A DNA stretch of 42,963 nt from NCBI GenBank assembly GCA_003210025.1, contig QCNW01000009.1, positions 1 through 42,963 of the forward strand. Reading direction: 5' to 3'. The notes beneath the pieces are model-generated. The model was not told the origin of the DNA. It made no database searches and saw only the letters and a program-made list of their open reading frames with translations. The position numbers and the translations under genes were made by a program. Shown in pieces: positions 18,712-26,299 of this stretch. The DNA comes from Pelagibacteraceae bacterium AG-426-M19. Lineage in GTDB: Bacteria; Pseudomonadota; Alphaproteobacteria; Pelagibacterales; Pelagibacteraceae. Numbering within the stretch: the first letter of the stretch is position 1; each line of letters begins with the position of its first letter.

Positions 18712-19655
18712 TAATTTAATTTTCCAGGAATTTTAAAAGTAATATTTTCTTTTACGATTTCAACTTCTTCTATGTTGACTGTAAATTGATCTTTTAACTC
18801 TGCTATAAACTTTTCAACAAGTATTTCTGGCGCCGAAGCACCTGAGGAGATTCCAATTGTATTACATCCTTTAATTTTATCTATAGGCACTGGGCTTTCT
18901 GAGTGTATTAACTCAGCAGAGCTACAACCAGAGTTTTTAGCAACCTCAACTAATCTTACCGAGTTAGATGAATTCCTACTTCCAATTACAAAAAACATAT
19001 CACATTTATCTGCTATTTCTTTAACTGCTGATTGCCTATTTGTTGTTGCATAACATATGTCATCTTTTTTAGGCTCTTTAATATCTGGGAATTTAGATTT
19101 TAGAGCTGCAATTATATCTTTGGTATCATCTACAGAGAGTGTTGTTTGAGTTATGAAAGATAGATGTTTATTTGAAATATTTTCATACTTATTTGCATCC
19201 TCAATATTTTCAATCAAATCTATCGAACCTTTTGGCAATTGACCCATAGTTCCTATGACTTCTGGATGGTTTTTGTGACCTATTAATAATATATGATGTC
19301 CTTGTTTATTTAAGTTTTCTGCTTCTCTATGAACTTTAGATACTAGAGGACACGTAGCATCTACAAACATCATATTTAAATTAGACGCTTCCTCTGGAAC
19401 AGATTTTGGAACCCCATGTGCAGAGAATATAACTGGTCTCGATTTATCTTTAATCTCATCTAATTCTTCAACAAATATTGCTCCAATCTTTTTTAAACTT
19501 TCTACAACATGTTTGTTATGTACAATTTCGTGTCTCACATAAACTGGAGCACCAAATTTATCTATACTCTTTTTTACAATTTCAATTGCTCTATCAACTC
19601 CTGCACAAAATCCTCTTGGCGCAGCTAAATAAATTTTTAAATTTTTGTTACTCAT
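18711..19655 (-). CDS. ispH: 4-hydroxy-3-methylbut-2-enyl diphosphate reductase IspH (LytB)
   Basis: Final enzyme of the MEP pathway, giving IPP and DMAPP through an Fe-S cluster. I chose the ATG at 19655 (314 residues) over an upstream in-frame start at 19676: GGTGG sits about 7 nt upstream, and this start gives the typical N-terminus. Cluster ligands are Cys17 (APRGFCAGVDRAI), Cys102 (VDATCPLV) and Cys201 (DDICYATTNRQ). The active-site TQTTLS and SSGASAPE motifs are present. It overlaps the 3' end of blh by 8 bp (ATGAGTAA), tying isoprenoid precursor supply to the carotenoid genes. The genome's other MEP gene here is ispE at 36189. Confidence 0.97.
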   Translation of the reverse strand: MSNKNLKIYLAAPRGFCAGVDRAIEIVKKSIDKFGAPVYVRHEIVHNKHVVESLKKIGAIFVEELDEIKDKSRPVIFSAHGVPKSVPEEASNLNMMFVDATCPLVSKVHREAENLNKQGHHILLIGHKNHPEVIGTMGQLPKGSIDLIENIEDANKYENISNKHLSFITQTTLSVDDTKDIIAALKSKFPDIKEPKKDDICYATTNRQSAVKEIADKCDMFFVIGSRNSSNSVRLVEVAKNSGCSSAELIHSESPVPIDKIKGCNTIGISSGASAPEILVEKFIAELKDQFTVNIEEVEIVKENITFKIPGKLN

Positions 19656-20544
19656 TTTTTTCCACCATGAATTCAAGTAAAATATGAGGAAAGGTCAATG
19701 AAGCCAATCCAACAAATATTATTTTAATAATACTTTCATCTATACCAAATTTTTCTGAAATAAAATAAAAAACTATTAAATACATTATTGCTGTGATTAC
19801 TGTAAGTGGAATAATTTTTCGTAAAAAAATAGGAAATCCTTTCATCAAATTTTTATTTATTTCACTAATTAAACTTAGTGAGTGTCTTATAGAATGAAGA
19901 AAGCAGAAATAAATTGTAAAAGCCAATATAGGATTAAAAAAATAGTTTAAAATAATTATTGAAAAACTATCTAAAAAAAGAATTGATCTTAAATCATTAT
20001 TATTACCTCTATATATAACAAAATTACTTAGCACTGATAATATAACTAAAGGAATTAAAAAATTATTAGCCATAATATTTTCGTTTATTGAAAAATTTAA
20101 CATTTTAAAAATTTCGATTGTCTCAGCTTTATGAAACAGTAAGGGTGCTGAAATAACTAATGATCCTTTAATGAAATAAAAAATTTCTAAAAAATTAGCA
20201 TTTTTTGTTTCGATAAAGTCACTATCCTCTTTGCCAAAGTGATATGCTGCAACTATTAAAAAAAGCGAAAGCAACAATATTGGACTTAAAATCCAAATTA
20301 AAACAACAAAAATAGCAATACCTATATAAGTTATATAGAACACTTCTGTATTTTTAATTTTATAAATTTTTAAAAGTTTCTTACCCTTTTCATGATCCAG
20401 CGCACCGTGAGAGATACCAATTGTAAGAATTAAAAAAAAACTAAAAAGTATAAACGAATTATCTCTCAATACCTCAAAGGCAGAAAAAAAAATACAGATA
20501 TTAAAAAAAATAATAGAATGAAAAAAATTTATTTTGTTGATCAT
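19648..20544 (-). CDS. blh: Beta-carotene 15,15'-dioxygenase, Brp/Blh family (retinal synthesis)
   Basis: Membrane iron enzyme that splits beta-carotene into two retinals, the chromophore of proteorhodopsin. At 298 residues with about eight hydrophobic helices, it shows the family motif GISHGALDHEKG (43-54; His46 and His51), YHFGKED (101-107; His102) and a later His pair in CFLHSIRHSLSL. The gene directly follows crtY (boundary shared at 20544) and overlaps ispH, completing crtI-crtB-crtY-blh. Proteorhodopsin itself is not in the window, so light use is inferred from this pathway. Confidence 0.93.
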   Translation of the reverse strand: MINKINFFHSIIFFNICIFFSAFEVLRDNSFILFSFFLILTIGISHGALDHEKGKKLLKIYKIKNTEVFYITYIGIAIFVVLIWILSPILLLSLFLIVAAYHFGKEDSDFIETKNANFLEIFYFIKGSLVISAPLLFHKAETIEIFKMLNFSINENIMANNFLIPLVILSVLSNFVIYRGNNNDLRSILFLDSFSIIILNYFFNPILAFTIYFCFLHSIRHSLSLISEINKNLMKGFPIFLRKIIPLTVITAIMYLIVFYFISEKFGIDESIIKIIFVGLASLTFPHILLEFMVEKNE

Positions 20545-21611
20545 TATTTAAATACAGCTTTAATAAAAATCCATTTTGGCATCTTTAATATAATGGATAA
20601 GTCCTCGAAAATATTACTTTTATTGGAAAGGAAATTTATTACTGTTTTTGACTTGCTTTTAAACATTTTGAAGAAAATATTTGGCATGATTTCTGGCTTT
20701 TCAGCTAGGACTTTCAAAAAAACATTATCTAAAAATTTATACTTACTTTTTATATTGAAAGCTCTAGTTTGGGTTATTTTATCAATGTTTTGGGTAATAT
20801 ACTCTGCTTGTTCTTGGATATTTAGGAAAGTATAGCCAGTACTCAAACGCGTCATACCTCCAGCAGTTCCAATATTAATCGTATTTTTATCGTTTTTAAA
20901 TTTTGGATAAAATAAAGGTATGGCCCCAACTTCTTTATAATTAATTTTATATTTTTTTAATTTTAAAGTGTTTTCGATGTAATCAGTAATTTGTTTATCA
21001 TAATCTTTTTCGCTATCATCTTCCATTTTTGAAAGCCACGTAGTTTCGATTAAAGCTGATTTTTTTGAATAGGGTAGTGTATAGAAAAAATGAACACTTT
21101 TTTTTTGATCACAATCAAAGTCCATTAAATTCATTATTTGATCATCAAAAAAATCTTTTTCAGTTTCAATCTCAACACCTTGAAAGTGTTGCCATAAATT
21201 AGAAACTTTATTCTCAAGATTTGGCAAACTGTTAAATAAAATTGCGTTTTCTGTATTTACTTCACTAATATCTTTAAAGAATTGAATATTTGGATTTTTA
21301 TTGATTTTATTTAAAATTTTTTTGTAGAATAGTCCACTATCAATACTTTCGTAAGGAGTTTCTTTACAATCTTTATATTCAACATTTCCTTTAAAATTGA
21401 TTGTATAATCTTTCCATCTTTTTTTTACACAGTCATCAAACTTGTGAGGTACAGTTTTCCAATATGACCAAGTTTTATCTCTTTTATATTCATCTCTTTT
21501 TTCAATAATTGCTAAAGTCTTATTTTTAAGTTTATCGTGATACTCTAACTCATAAGCCAATGTTAAACCTGCACAGCCACCTCCAATAATTATGTAATCA
21601 AAATCTTTCAT
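20544..21611 (-). CDS. crtY: Lycopene beta-cyclase CrtY
   Basis: FAD-dependent cyclase closing the beta rings of lycopene to give beta-carotene. The dinucleotide-binding motif DYIIIGGGCAGLTLAYEL stands at the N-terminus, and TWSYWK, LIETTWLS and PLFYPK match the CrtY/LCY-B family. I prefer the ATG at 21611 (355 residues) to a TTG at 21620 that would add three residues. The start lies 14 bp inside the 3' end of crtB. IGTAGGMTRLSTGYTF is the conserved C-terminal substrate-site segment. The C-terminal part is rich in Lys and Phe and is probably membrane-associated. Confidence 0.93.
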   Translation of the reverse strand: MKDFDYIIIGGGCAGLTLAYELEYHDKLKNKTLAIIEKRDEYKRDKTWSYWKTVPHKFDDCVKKRWKDYTINFKGNVEYKDCKETPYESIDSGLFYKKILNKINKNPNIQFFKDISEVNTENAILFNSLPNLENKVSNLWQHFQGVEIETEKDFFDDQIMNLMDFDCDQKKSVHFFYTLPYSKKSALIETTWLSKMEDDSEKDYDKQITDYIENTLKLKKYKINYKEVGAIPLFYPKFKNDKNTINIGTAGGMTRLSTGYTFLNIQEQAEYITQNIDKITQTRAFNIKSKYKFLDNVFLKVLAEKPEIMPNIFFKMFKSKSKTVINFLSNKSNIFEDLSIILKMPKWIFIKAVFK

Positions 21612-22449
21612 TATACTCAATATCTTGCATTATTATCTCATGCTCTTTTATTGTAAGTTTTTTATCTTCTTTTACAAAATATAATTTAATTAAATCACCA
21701 ATAGATAGCACTGTGTGTAAGACTTTTCCCAAATTGTTTACATAAATTTTTCCTGATTTATTATAATTTTCTAAGTTTCCTTTTTTTAAGATTTCATTTC
21801 CAATTTGTCTATATACTCGTCTTGCAACCAAAATCGAAAATCTTAAAAAGAATGGAATTTTTTTAATTGATATAAAAGAATTATTATAAAATTTGTCAGC
21901 GATTTTTAGAATTCTTTTAATTTCATCAAAATTCTTTTTTATATAAAATCTATTATTGCTTTCATCTTCAATAACATCTCTTGAAATATTAGTTAATTGC
22001 ATTGCAATACCTAGGTCAATCGCTCCTAAAAGTGCTGATCTTTCTTTGACATTTAAAATTTTTGCCATCATTAATCCAACTGTTCCAGCCACTCTATATG
22101 AATAAACATATAGATCTTTGTCAGTGTTGATTTCTACTTTTGATTTTATATCAGCCTCTACGCCATCGAATAAATCATCAATTATTTTTTGTGATATTCC
22201 AAATTTGTTTATTAAAGCCCACATATTTTTAATTATTTGGTTATTTTCATTTTTTAATTTGAAATCTTCTTTGAAAGTATTGAAATTTTTTAATTTCGTA
22301 TCAAGATCACCTTTTTCATCTGCTATATTGTCTATGTATCTACAAAAATCGTACAAGTTAGAGCAATCAGAGTAGACTTGTTTTGGTAAAAAGAAACCTG
22401 CCCAATTAAAAGATTTAGCGTATATCGACAAATAATTTTGTTCATTCAT
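21598..22449 (-). CDS. crtB: Phytoene synthase CrtB
   Basis: Condenses two geranylgeranyl diphosphates into phytoene. At 283 residues the first aspartate-rich motif is D40-N-I-A-D44 in CRYIDNIADEKGD. The second lies in LTNISRDVIEDESNNRFY, with QLTNISRD typical of squalene/phytoene synthases. The segment YSYRVAGTVGLMM is the family's central motif. Start and crtI stop share base 22449. GGPP synthase (crtE/ispA) is not in this window and must come from elsewhere. Confidence 0.95.
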   Translation of the reverse strand: MNEQNYLSIYAKSFNWAGFFLPKQVYSDCSNLYDFCRYIDNIADEKGDLDTKLKNFNTFKEDFKLKNENNQIIKNMWALINKFGISQKIIDDLFDGVEADIKSKVEINTDKDLYVYSYRVAGTVGLMMAKILNVKERSALLGAIDLGIAMQLTNISRDVIEDESNNRFYIKKNFDEIKRILKIADKFYNNSFISIKKIPFFLRFSILVARRVYRQIGNEILKKGNLENYNKSGKIYVNNLGKVLHTVLSIGDLIKLYFVKEDKKLTIKEHEIIMQDIEYNERF

Positions 22450-23906
22450 TACAAAATTTTATCTAAGACCTTTGCGGATGATAGGACTCCTGGAACACCA
22501 GCTCCAGGATGAGTGCCCGCTCCAACAAAATATAAACCGTCATAAACCTCAGATTTATTATGAAATCTAAAGTATGCTGATTGAGAAAATTTTGGCTGAA
22601 TTGAAAAACCAGAGCCATATTTTGTGTTTAATTCATTCTCAAAATAATCAGGAGTTAAATAAAAATCATCTACAATATTTTCTCTTAAGTTAGGTAATAA
22701 ACTTTTTTCCATTTTATCTATCACAAGTTTTTTTAGATTCTCTCCTTCGATTGACCAGTTTATTCCTGATTTATTATTAGGTACAGGCACTAATACATAA
22801 AAGCAATCATGGTCTTTTGGTGCCATACTTGAATCTGTTGCGGTAGGTCTATGTAGGTAATAACTTATATCGTTATTTAATTTTTTGTTTACAAATATAT
22901 CATCCAAGTGTTCTTTGTACTTATCGCCAAACTTTATAGTATGATGTTCAACATTTTCGTATTTTTTCTTTGTTCCAAAATAATAAACAAACAAACCCAT
23001 TGAATATTCCATTCTATTTATCTTCCAATTAAATAAGGTGTTATATTTTTGATCATTTAGCATTTTTGAATAAACACCGGGAGGATCTGCATTACAAACT
23101 ACGTTATCTGCTTTAATTTCCTCATCTTCACTTGTCACAACTCCGACAACTCTTTTATTTTCTGTAAGCAATTTTTTTACTTCTTTACCTTTAATAATTG
23201 TAACATCTTCTTCTAACATCAATTTCTCAAATCCTTTTATGATTTGTCCTGTTCCACCCATAGAATAATGAATTCCCCATTTCTTTTCTAAATATAAAAT
23301 TAATCCATATATAGAAGTTGTTGTAAAAGGGTTCCCACCCACCAATAATGGGTGCATACTAAATAGCCTTCTTAGTTTTTCGTTTTCAATAAAACCACTA
23401 ACCAAAGAATAAACAGATTTATAACTTTTTAAACTTAGCAATGCAGGAATTTGCTTAAACATAAATGAAGGTTTATCAAATGGCACATCTGATAATTCTG
23501 AATAACCCTTATCAAATATTTTTTTTGTAAATTTAAGTAAATTTCTGTAACCCACTACATCTTTATGATTAATTATTGCAATCTGTTCTTCCATTTTCTT
23601 TTCATCGGCTGAGTAATCAAAATGGCTTCCATCTTCGAAAACAAATCTGTACCAAGTATCTAAATCTTTTATTTTTATATAATCATCTGGATTTTTATTA
23701 AAAAGTTTAAAAATTTCATAAATTAAATAAGGAGCAGTTATTACAGTTGGTCCACCATCATAAGTAAACCCATTACTTTTAAATACTCTCGCTCTTCCAC
23801 CTAAATCTTTTTGTTTTTCAATTAAAGTAACTTTATGACCTTTTGCTCGAAGTCTAAGAGCTGCCGCCATACCACCAAAACCTGATCCAATTACAATGGA
23901 ATTCAT
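22449..23906 (-). CDS. crtI: Phytoene desaturase CrtI
   Basis: FAD enzyme introducing four double bases of desaturation into phytoene to give lycopene. At 485 residues the FAD-binding motif IGSGFGGMAAALRLRAKGH starts at residue 5, and GGRARVFKSNGFTYDGGPTV is the conserved second segment. The C-terminal GLYFVGAGTHPGAGVPGVL is the bacterial CrtI signature. First gene of crtI-crtB-crtY-blh-ispH-thrB-rnhA. It lies 48 nt downstream of atpF on the same strand; I see no clear promoter in that gap, so read-through from the ATP synthase operon is possible. Confidence 0.96.
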   Translation of the reverse strand: MNSIVIGSGFGGMAAALRLRAKGHKVTLIEKQKDLGGRARVFKSNGFTYDGGPTVITAPYLIYEIFKLFNKNPDDYIKIKDLDTWYRFVFEDGSHFDYSADEKKMEEQIAIINHKDVVGYRNLLKFTKKIFDKGYSELSDVPFDKPSFMFKQIPALLSLKSYKSVYSLVSGFIENEKLRRLFSMHPLLVGGNPFTTTSIYGLILYLEKKWGIHYSMGGTGQIIKGFEKLMLEEDVTIIKGKEVKKLLTENKRVVGVVTSEDEEIKADNVVCNADPPGVYSKMLNDQKYNTLFNWKINRMEYSMGLFVYYFGTKKKYENVEHHTIKFGDKYKEHLDDIFVNKKLNNDISYYLHRPTATDSSMAPKDHDCFYVLVPVPNNKSGINWSIEGENLKKLVIDKMEKSLLPNLRENIVDDFYLTPDYFENELNTKYGSGFSIQPKFSQSAYFRFHNKSEVYDGLYFVGAGTHPGAGVPGVLSSAKVLDKIL

Positions 23907-23954
23907 ATTTCTTAATTTACATTATTTTTATAAAATTTGATAAACTATCTTAGT

Positions 23955-24452
23955 TTAAGAACTGATTTTCTTTAATTCTGTCTTTGTTTCTTCAAGATTT
24001 TTATTAAACAAGTTGTCAAGTTTAGACTTATCAACAGATGTAGTAATAATTTTTTTTACAGATTCTACAGCAATATTAATTGATGTATCTTTAATTTCTT
24101 TAATGGCATTATCTTTCATTTGAGAGATTTTAGTTTCTGCTAGACTTTTCTTGAGTTCAGCTGATTTATGAAATTTATCATTCATTTCAATTACAAATCT
24201 TTCAGTTTCATCTTTTGACTGCTGCATAATCTTCTCACTCTCAATTTTTGCAGTATCAAGCTTCTTTTGTGCCTCATCCAATAGTTTTTCAGACTCAGAT
24301 CGTAGCTTTTCACTTTCATCGATTTCATTTTTGATATCAGTAATCATTTTGCTCAATAAATTATTAACATTTTGTGGAACTTTTAAATAAATTAGCGCCC
24401 CAAAAAATATTACAAAAGATACTGCTACCCAAAATGTTGCATCAAATGCCAT
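23955..24452 (-). CDS. atpF: ATP synthase Fo subunit b
   Basis: One of the two stator b-type subunits. From the ATG at 24452 (165 residues) a single N-terminal membrane helix (about 6-26) precedes a long charged coiled coil (about 30-150) rich in Glu, Lys and Ser. I chose 24452 over an in-frame start at 24488: it gives the usual MAFDATFWVAVSFVIFF N-terminus, with GGAA about 8 nt upstream, and an 11-bp overlap with the previous gene. Paired b and b' genes are usual in alphaproteobacteria. The delta, alpha, gamma, beta and epsilon genes of F1 are not here and lie elsewhere. Confidence 0.92.
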   Translation of the reverse strand: MAFDATFWVAVSFVIFFGALIYLKVPQNVNNLLSKMITDIKNEIDESEKLRSESEKLLDEAQKKLDTAKIESEKIMQQSKDETERFVIEMNDKFHKSAELKKSLAETKISQMKDNAIKEIKDTSINIAVESVKKIITTSVDKSKLDNLFNKNLEETKTELKKISS

Positions 24453-25032
24453 TATGTTTTTCCATTTCTTTTTTAGAAAGATCTTCAACTATGGCTGAAA
24501 GACTACTTTTATTTATATCTTCACCAATTAATTGTTTAACTAGATCGGAGGATGTCTCAATTGCAATTTTAGTAACTTTCTCTTGAGAAGTTTTTTTTAA
24601 TTGGTCTATTTCTTCTTCAGCTTTTATTATTTCTTTCTCGATATCCTTTTCTAAAGATAATCTTTTATTGTTTATATCGTCCAAAACTTTTTGTCTTTCA
24701 CTATTAAAGAAGTTTTTTGCTTCGACTTTTGTATCATTGATAATTTTATCAAATTCTTTAACTTTTTTTTCAGTTTCTTCCCGTTGCTTGTCTGCAGTTT
24801 CGATATTCTCTAAGATTTGTGATTTTCTGGTTTCAAGATTGTTACTAATCTTTGGTAGTATGAACTTAGATAAAATTATAAACAATAATCCAAAAGTAAG
24901 TACTAACCAAAAAATTTGAGATACCCAAAACTCGGGATTAAGCTGGGGCATACCTCCACTCTCAGCGCTTTGAGCGCTATAAGTAAAGATAAGACTTAAA
25001 GCTAGAAATTGAAAAATTATCTTTTTCAACAT
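24442..25032 (-). CDS. atpF2: ATP synthase Fo subunit b' (AtpG/AtpF2)
   Basis: The second, divergent b-type stator subunit. Of 196 residues, 1-23 look like a signal or first hydrophobic segment (ending TYSAQSAES), PQLNPEFWVSQIFWLVLTFGLLFIIL (about 29-54) is the membrane helix with the b'-type start, and the rest is coiled coil. The N-terminal hydrophobic extension is common in alphaproteobacterial b' proteins. It lies 3 nt after atpE and overlaps atpF. Ordering of b' before b follows the alphaproteobacterial pattern. Confidence 0.9.
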   Translation of the reverse strand: MLKKIIFQFLALSLIFTYSAQSAESGGMPQLNPEFWVSQIFWLVLTFGLLFIILSKFILPKISNNLETRKSQILENIETADKQREETEKKVKEFDKIINDTKVEAKNFFNSERQKVLDDINNKRLSLEKDIEKEIIKAEEEIDQLKKTSQEKVTKIAIETSSDLVKQLIGEDINKSSLSAIVEDLSKKEMEKHNGI

Positions 25033-25035
25033 TAA

Positions 25036-25263
25036 TTAAAACGCGAAAAGAATAATTAATGCAACAACTAATCCAAATAAACCAGTCGCTTCCGCTAATG
25101 CAAAGCCTAAAAGCAAGTTTGGAAACTGCTTTTGAGCTGCAGATGGATTTCTCATTGCACCTGAAAGATAATTTCCAAAAATTATCCCAATTCCAACTCC
25201 TGCACCTGCAAGTGCAATTGCTGCCAGTCCTGCCCCTATCATTTTTGCTGCTTCTAATTCCAT
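25036..25263 (-). CDS. atpE: ATP synthase Fo subunit c
   Basis: The proteolipid of the rotating ring. At 75 residues it forms two membrane helices around the polar loop MRNPSAAQKQ (37-46, with the conserved R-N-P). The ion-carrying carboxylate is Glu58 in LLGFALAEATGLFGL. The Na+-type ligand pattern (Gln in helix 1 and Glu-Ser/Thr in helix 2) is absent, Glu58 being followed by Ala, so proton coupling is expected. A near-perfect Shine-Dalgarno sequence precedes it, fitting the many copies of c needed per enzyme. Confidence 0.97.
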   Translation of the reverse strand: MELEAAKMIGAGLAAIALAGAGVGIGIIFGNYLSGAMRNPSAAQKQFPNLLLGFALAEATGLFGLVVALIILFAF

Positions 25264-25267
25264 TATA

Positions 25268-25276
25268 TCCTCCTTA
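25268..25276 (-). promoter_or_regulatory. Strong Shine-Dalgarno site of atpE
   Basis: On the minus strand TAAGGAGGA lies 4 nt before the atpE ATG (AAGGAGG core). In a window where most starts have weak or no such motif, this stands out and probably raises c-subunit synthesis relative to a, b and b'. Confidence 0.8.
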
Positions 25277-25282
25277 TGTTAA

Positions 25283-26014
25283 TTAATGGTGTAAATTTAA
25301 TGCATCATTCAAATAGATACATGTTAAAATTGCAAATACATATGCTTGAAGAAAAGCAACTAATATCTCCAAACCTGTTAATGCAACTGAAAAACCTAGT
25401 GGTAGCCAGCCCCCAACAATTCCTAAGCTAACTACGAAACCTCCAAAAACTTTCATCATCGTATGGCCTGCCATCATATTTGCAAACAATCTGACTGATA
25501 AACTAATTGGTCTACTTAAGTATGAAATTATTTCTATAACAACTATTAATGGCAATAAAACCATTGGAACTCCACTTGGCACAAAAAGTTTTAAGTATCC
25601 AAGTCCATGTTTAATAAATCCAATTATTGTTACTCCTATAAATATAAATGCTGCTAATACAAAAGTCACAATGATGTGGCTAGTGACAGTAAAAGAGTAT
25701 GGTATCATCCCAAACATGTTACAAAATAAAACAAACATGAATAAAGAAAATATGAAAGAAAAGTAAGGCTTAGCTTTCGATCCAGCTGTATCACTTATCA
25801 TTTTTGAAATAAAAGAGTAACTAAGTTCCGCAAGTAATTGAATTTTATTTGGTATGATAGATCTCTTCGTGCCTAAATTAAAAATAATTAATATTGCTAG
25901 TGAACTTATAACCATAAACAAACTCGCGTTTGTAAATGAAATATCTATGTTATTTATTTTAATTTCTGGACCAATTCGGTACACGTTGAATTGGTACATT
26001 GGATTTGCTGCCAT
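25283..26014 (-). CDS. atpB: ATP synthase Fo subunit a
   Basis: Stator membrane subunit forming the two proton half-channels against the c-ring. At 243 residues the essential arginine lies in SLSVRLFANMMAGH, with LPLIVVIEIISYLSRPISL just before it and AFLQAYVFAILTCIYLNDAL at the C-terminus, all conserved. The N-terminus MAANPMYQFNVYRI is typical of alphaproteobacteria. It follows atpI after 7 nt; the 19-nt gap to atpE holds the strong ribosome-binding site. Confidence 0.97.
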   Translation of the reverse strand: MAANPMYQFNVYRIGPEIKINNIDISFTNASLFMVISSLAILIIFNLGTKRSIIPNKIQLLAELSYSFISKMISDTAGSKAKPYFSFIFSLFMFVLFCNMFGMIPYSFTVTSHIIVTFVLAAFIFIGVTIIGFIKHGLGYLKLFVPSGVPMVLLPLIVVIEIISYLSRPISLSVRLFANMMAGHTMMKVFGGFVVSLGIVGGWLPLGFSVALTGLEILVAFLQAYVFAILTCIYLNDALNLHH

Positions 26015-26021
26015 TTGCCTA

Positions 26022-26297
26022 CTATTTTTGCATTTTTTTTGCTGATCTAATAACGTTCATAATTCCAGCTATTACACCAATAAAAAAAAATATTAAAATT
26101 AACCAGGGTTTAGTACCAAACCAATTGTCTAAAATAAACCCAATAATTGTCCCAACAGCTACTGCAGATACCAATTCCGTGCTCATTTTGAAGGCTGACC
26201 CCATACTTGAGCCTTTATTTCCCTCTTCAGATTTTTTGTCTTTGTCAGTTTTATTTTTTGCAATTTTTAGGCGAGTTTTAAACTGGTCTTCATCCAT
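26022..26297 (-). CDS. atpI: AtpI/AtpZ-like ATP synthase assembly protein
   Basis: A 91-residue protein with a charged N-terminal half (1-32, rich in Lys, Asp and Glu) and two membrane helices (about 38-58 and 64-84). The segment MSTELVSAVAVGTIIGFILDNWFGTKPW is typical of the AtpI/AtpZ family that leads Fo operons; members are linked to c-ring assembly and ion transport. It starts 2 nt after the smc stop, so the Fo genes appear to be expressed behind dciA-dsbA-smc unless a promoter lies within smc. Confidence 0.9.
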   Translation of the reverse strand: MDEDQFKTRLKIAKNKTDKDKKSEEGNKGSSMGSAFKMSTELVSAVAVGTIIGFILDNWFGTKPWLILIFFFIGVIAGIMNVIRSAKKMQK

Positions 26298-26299
26298 TA

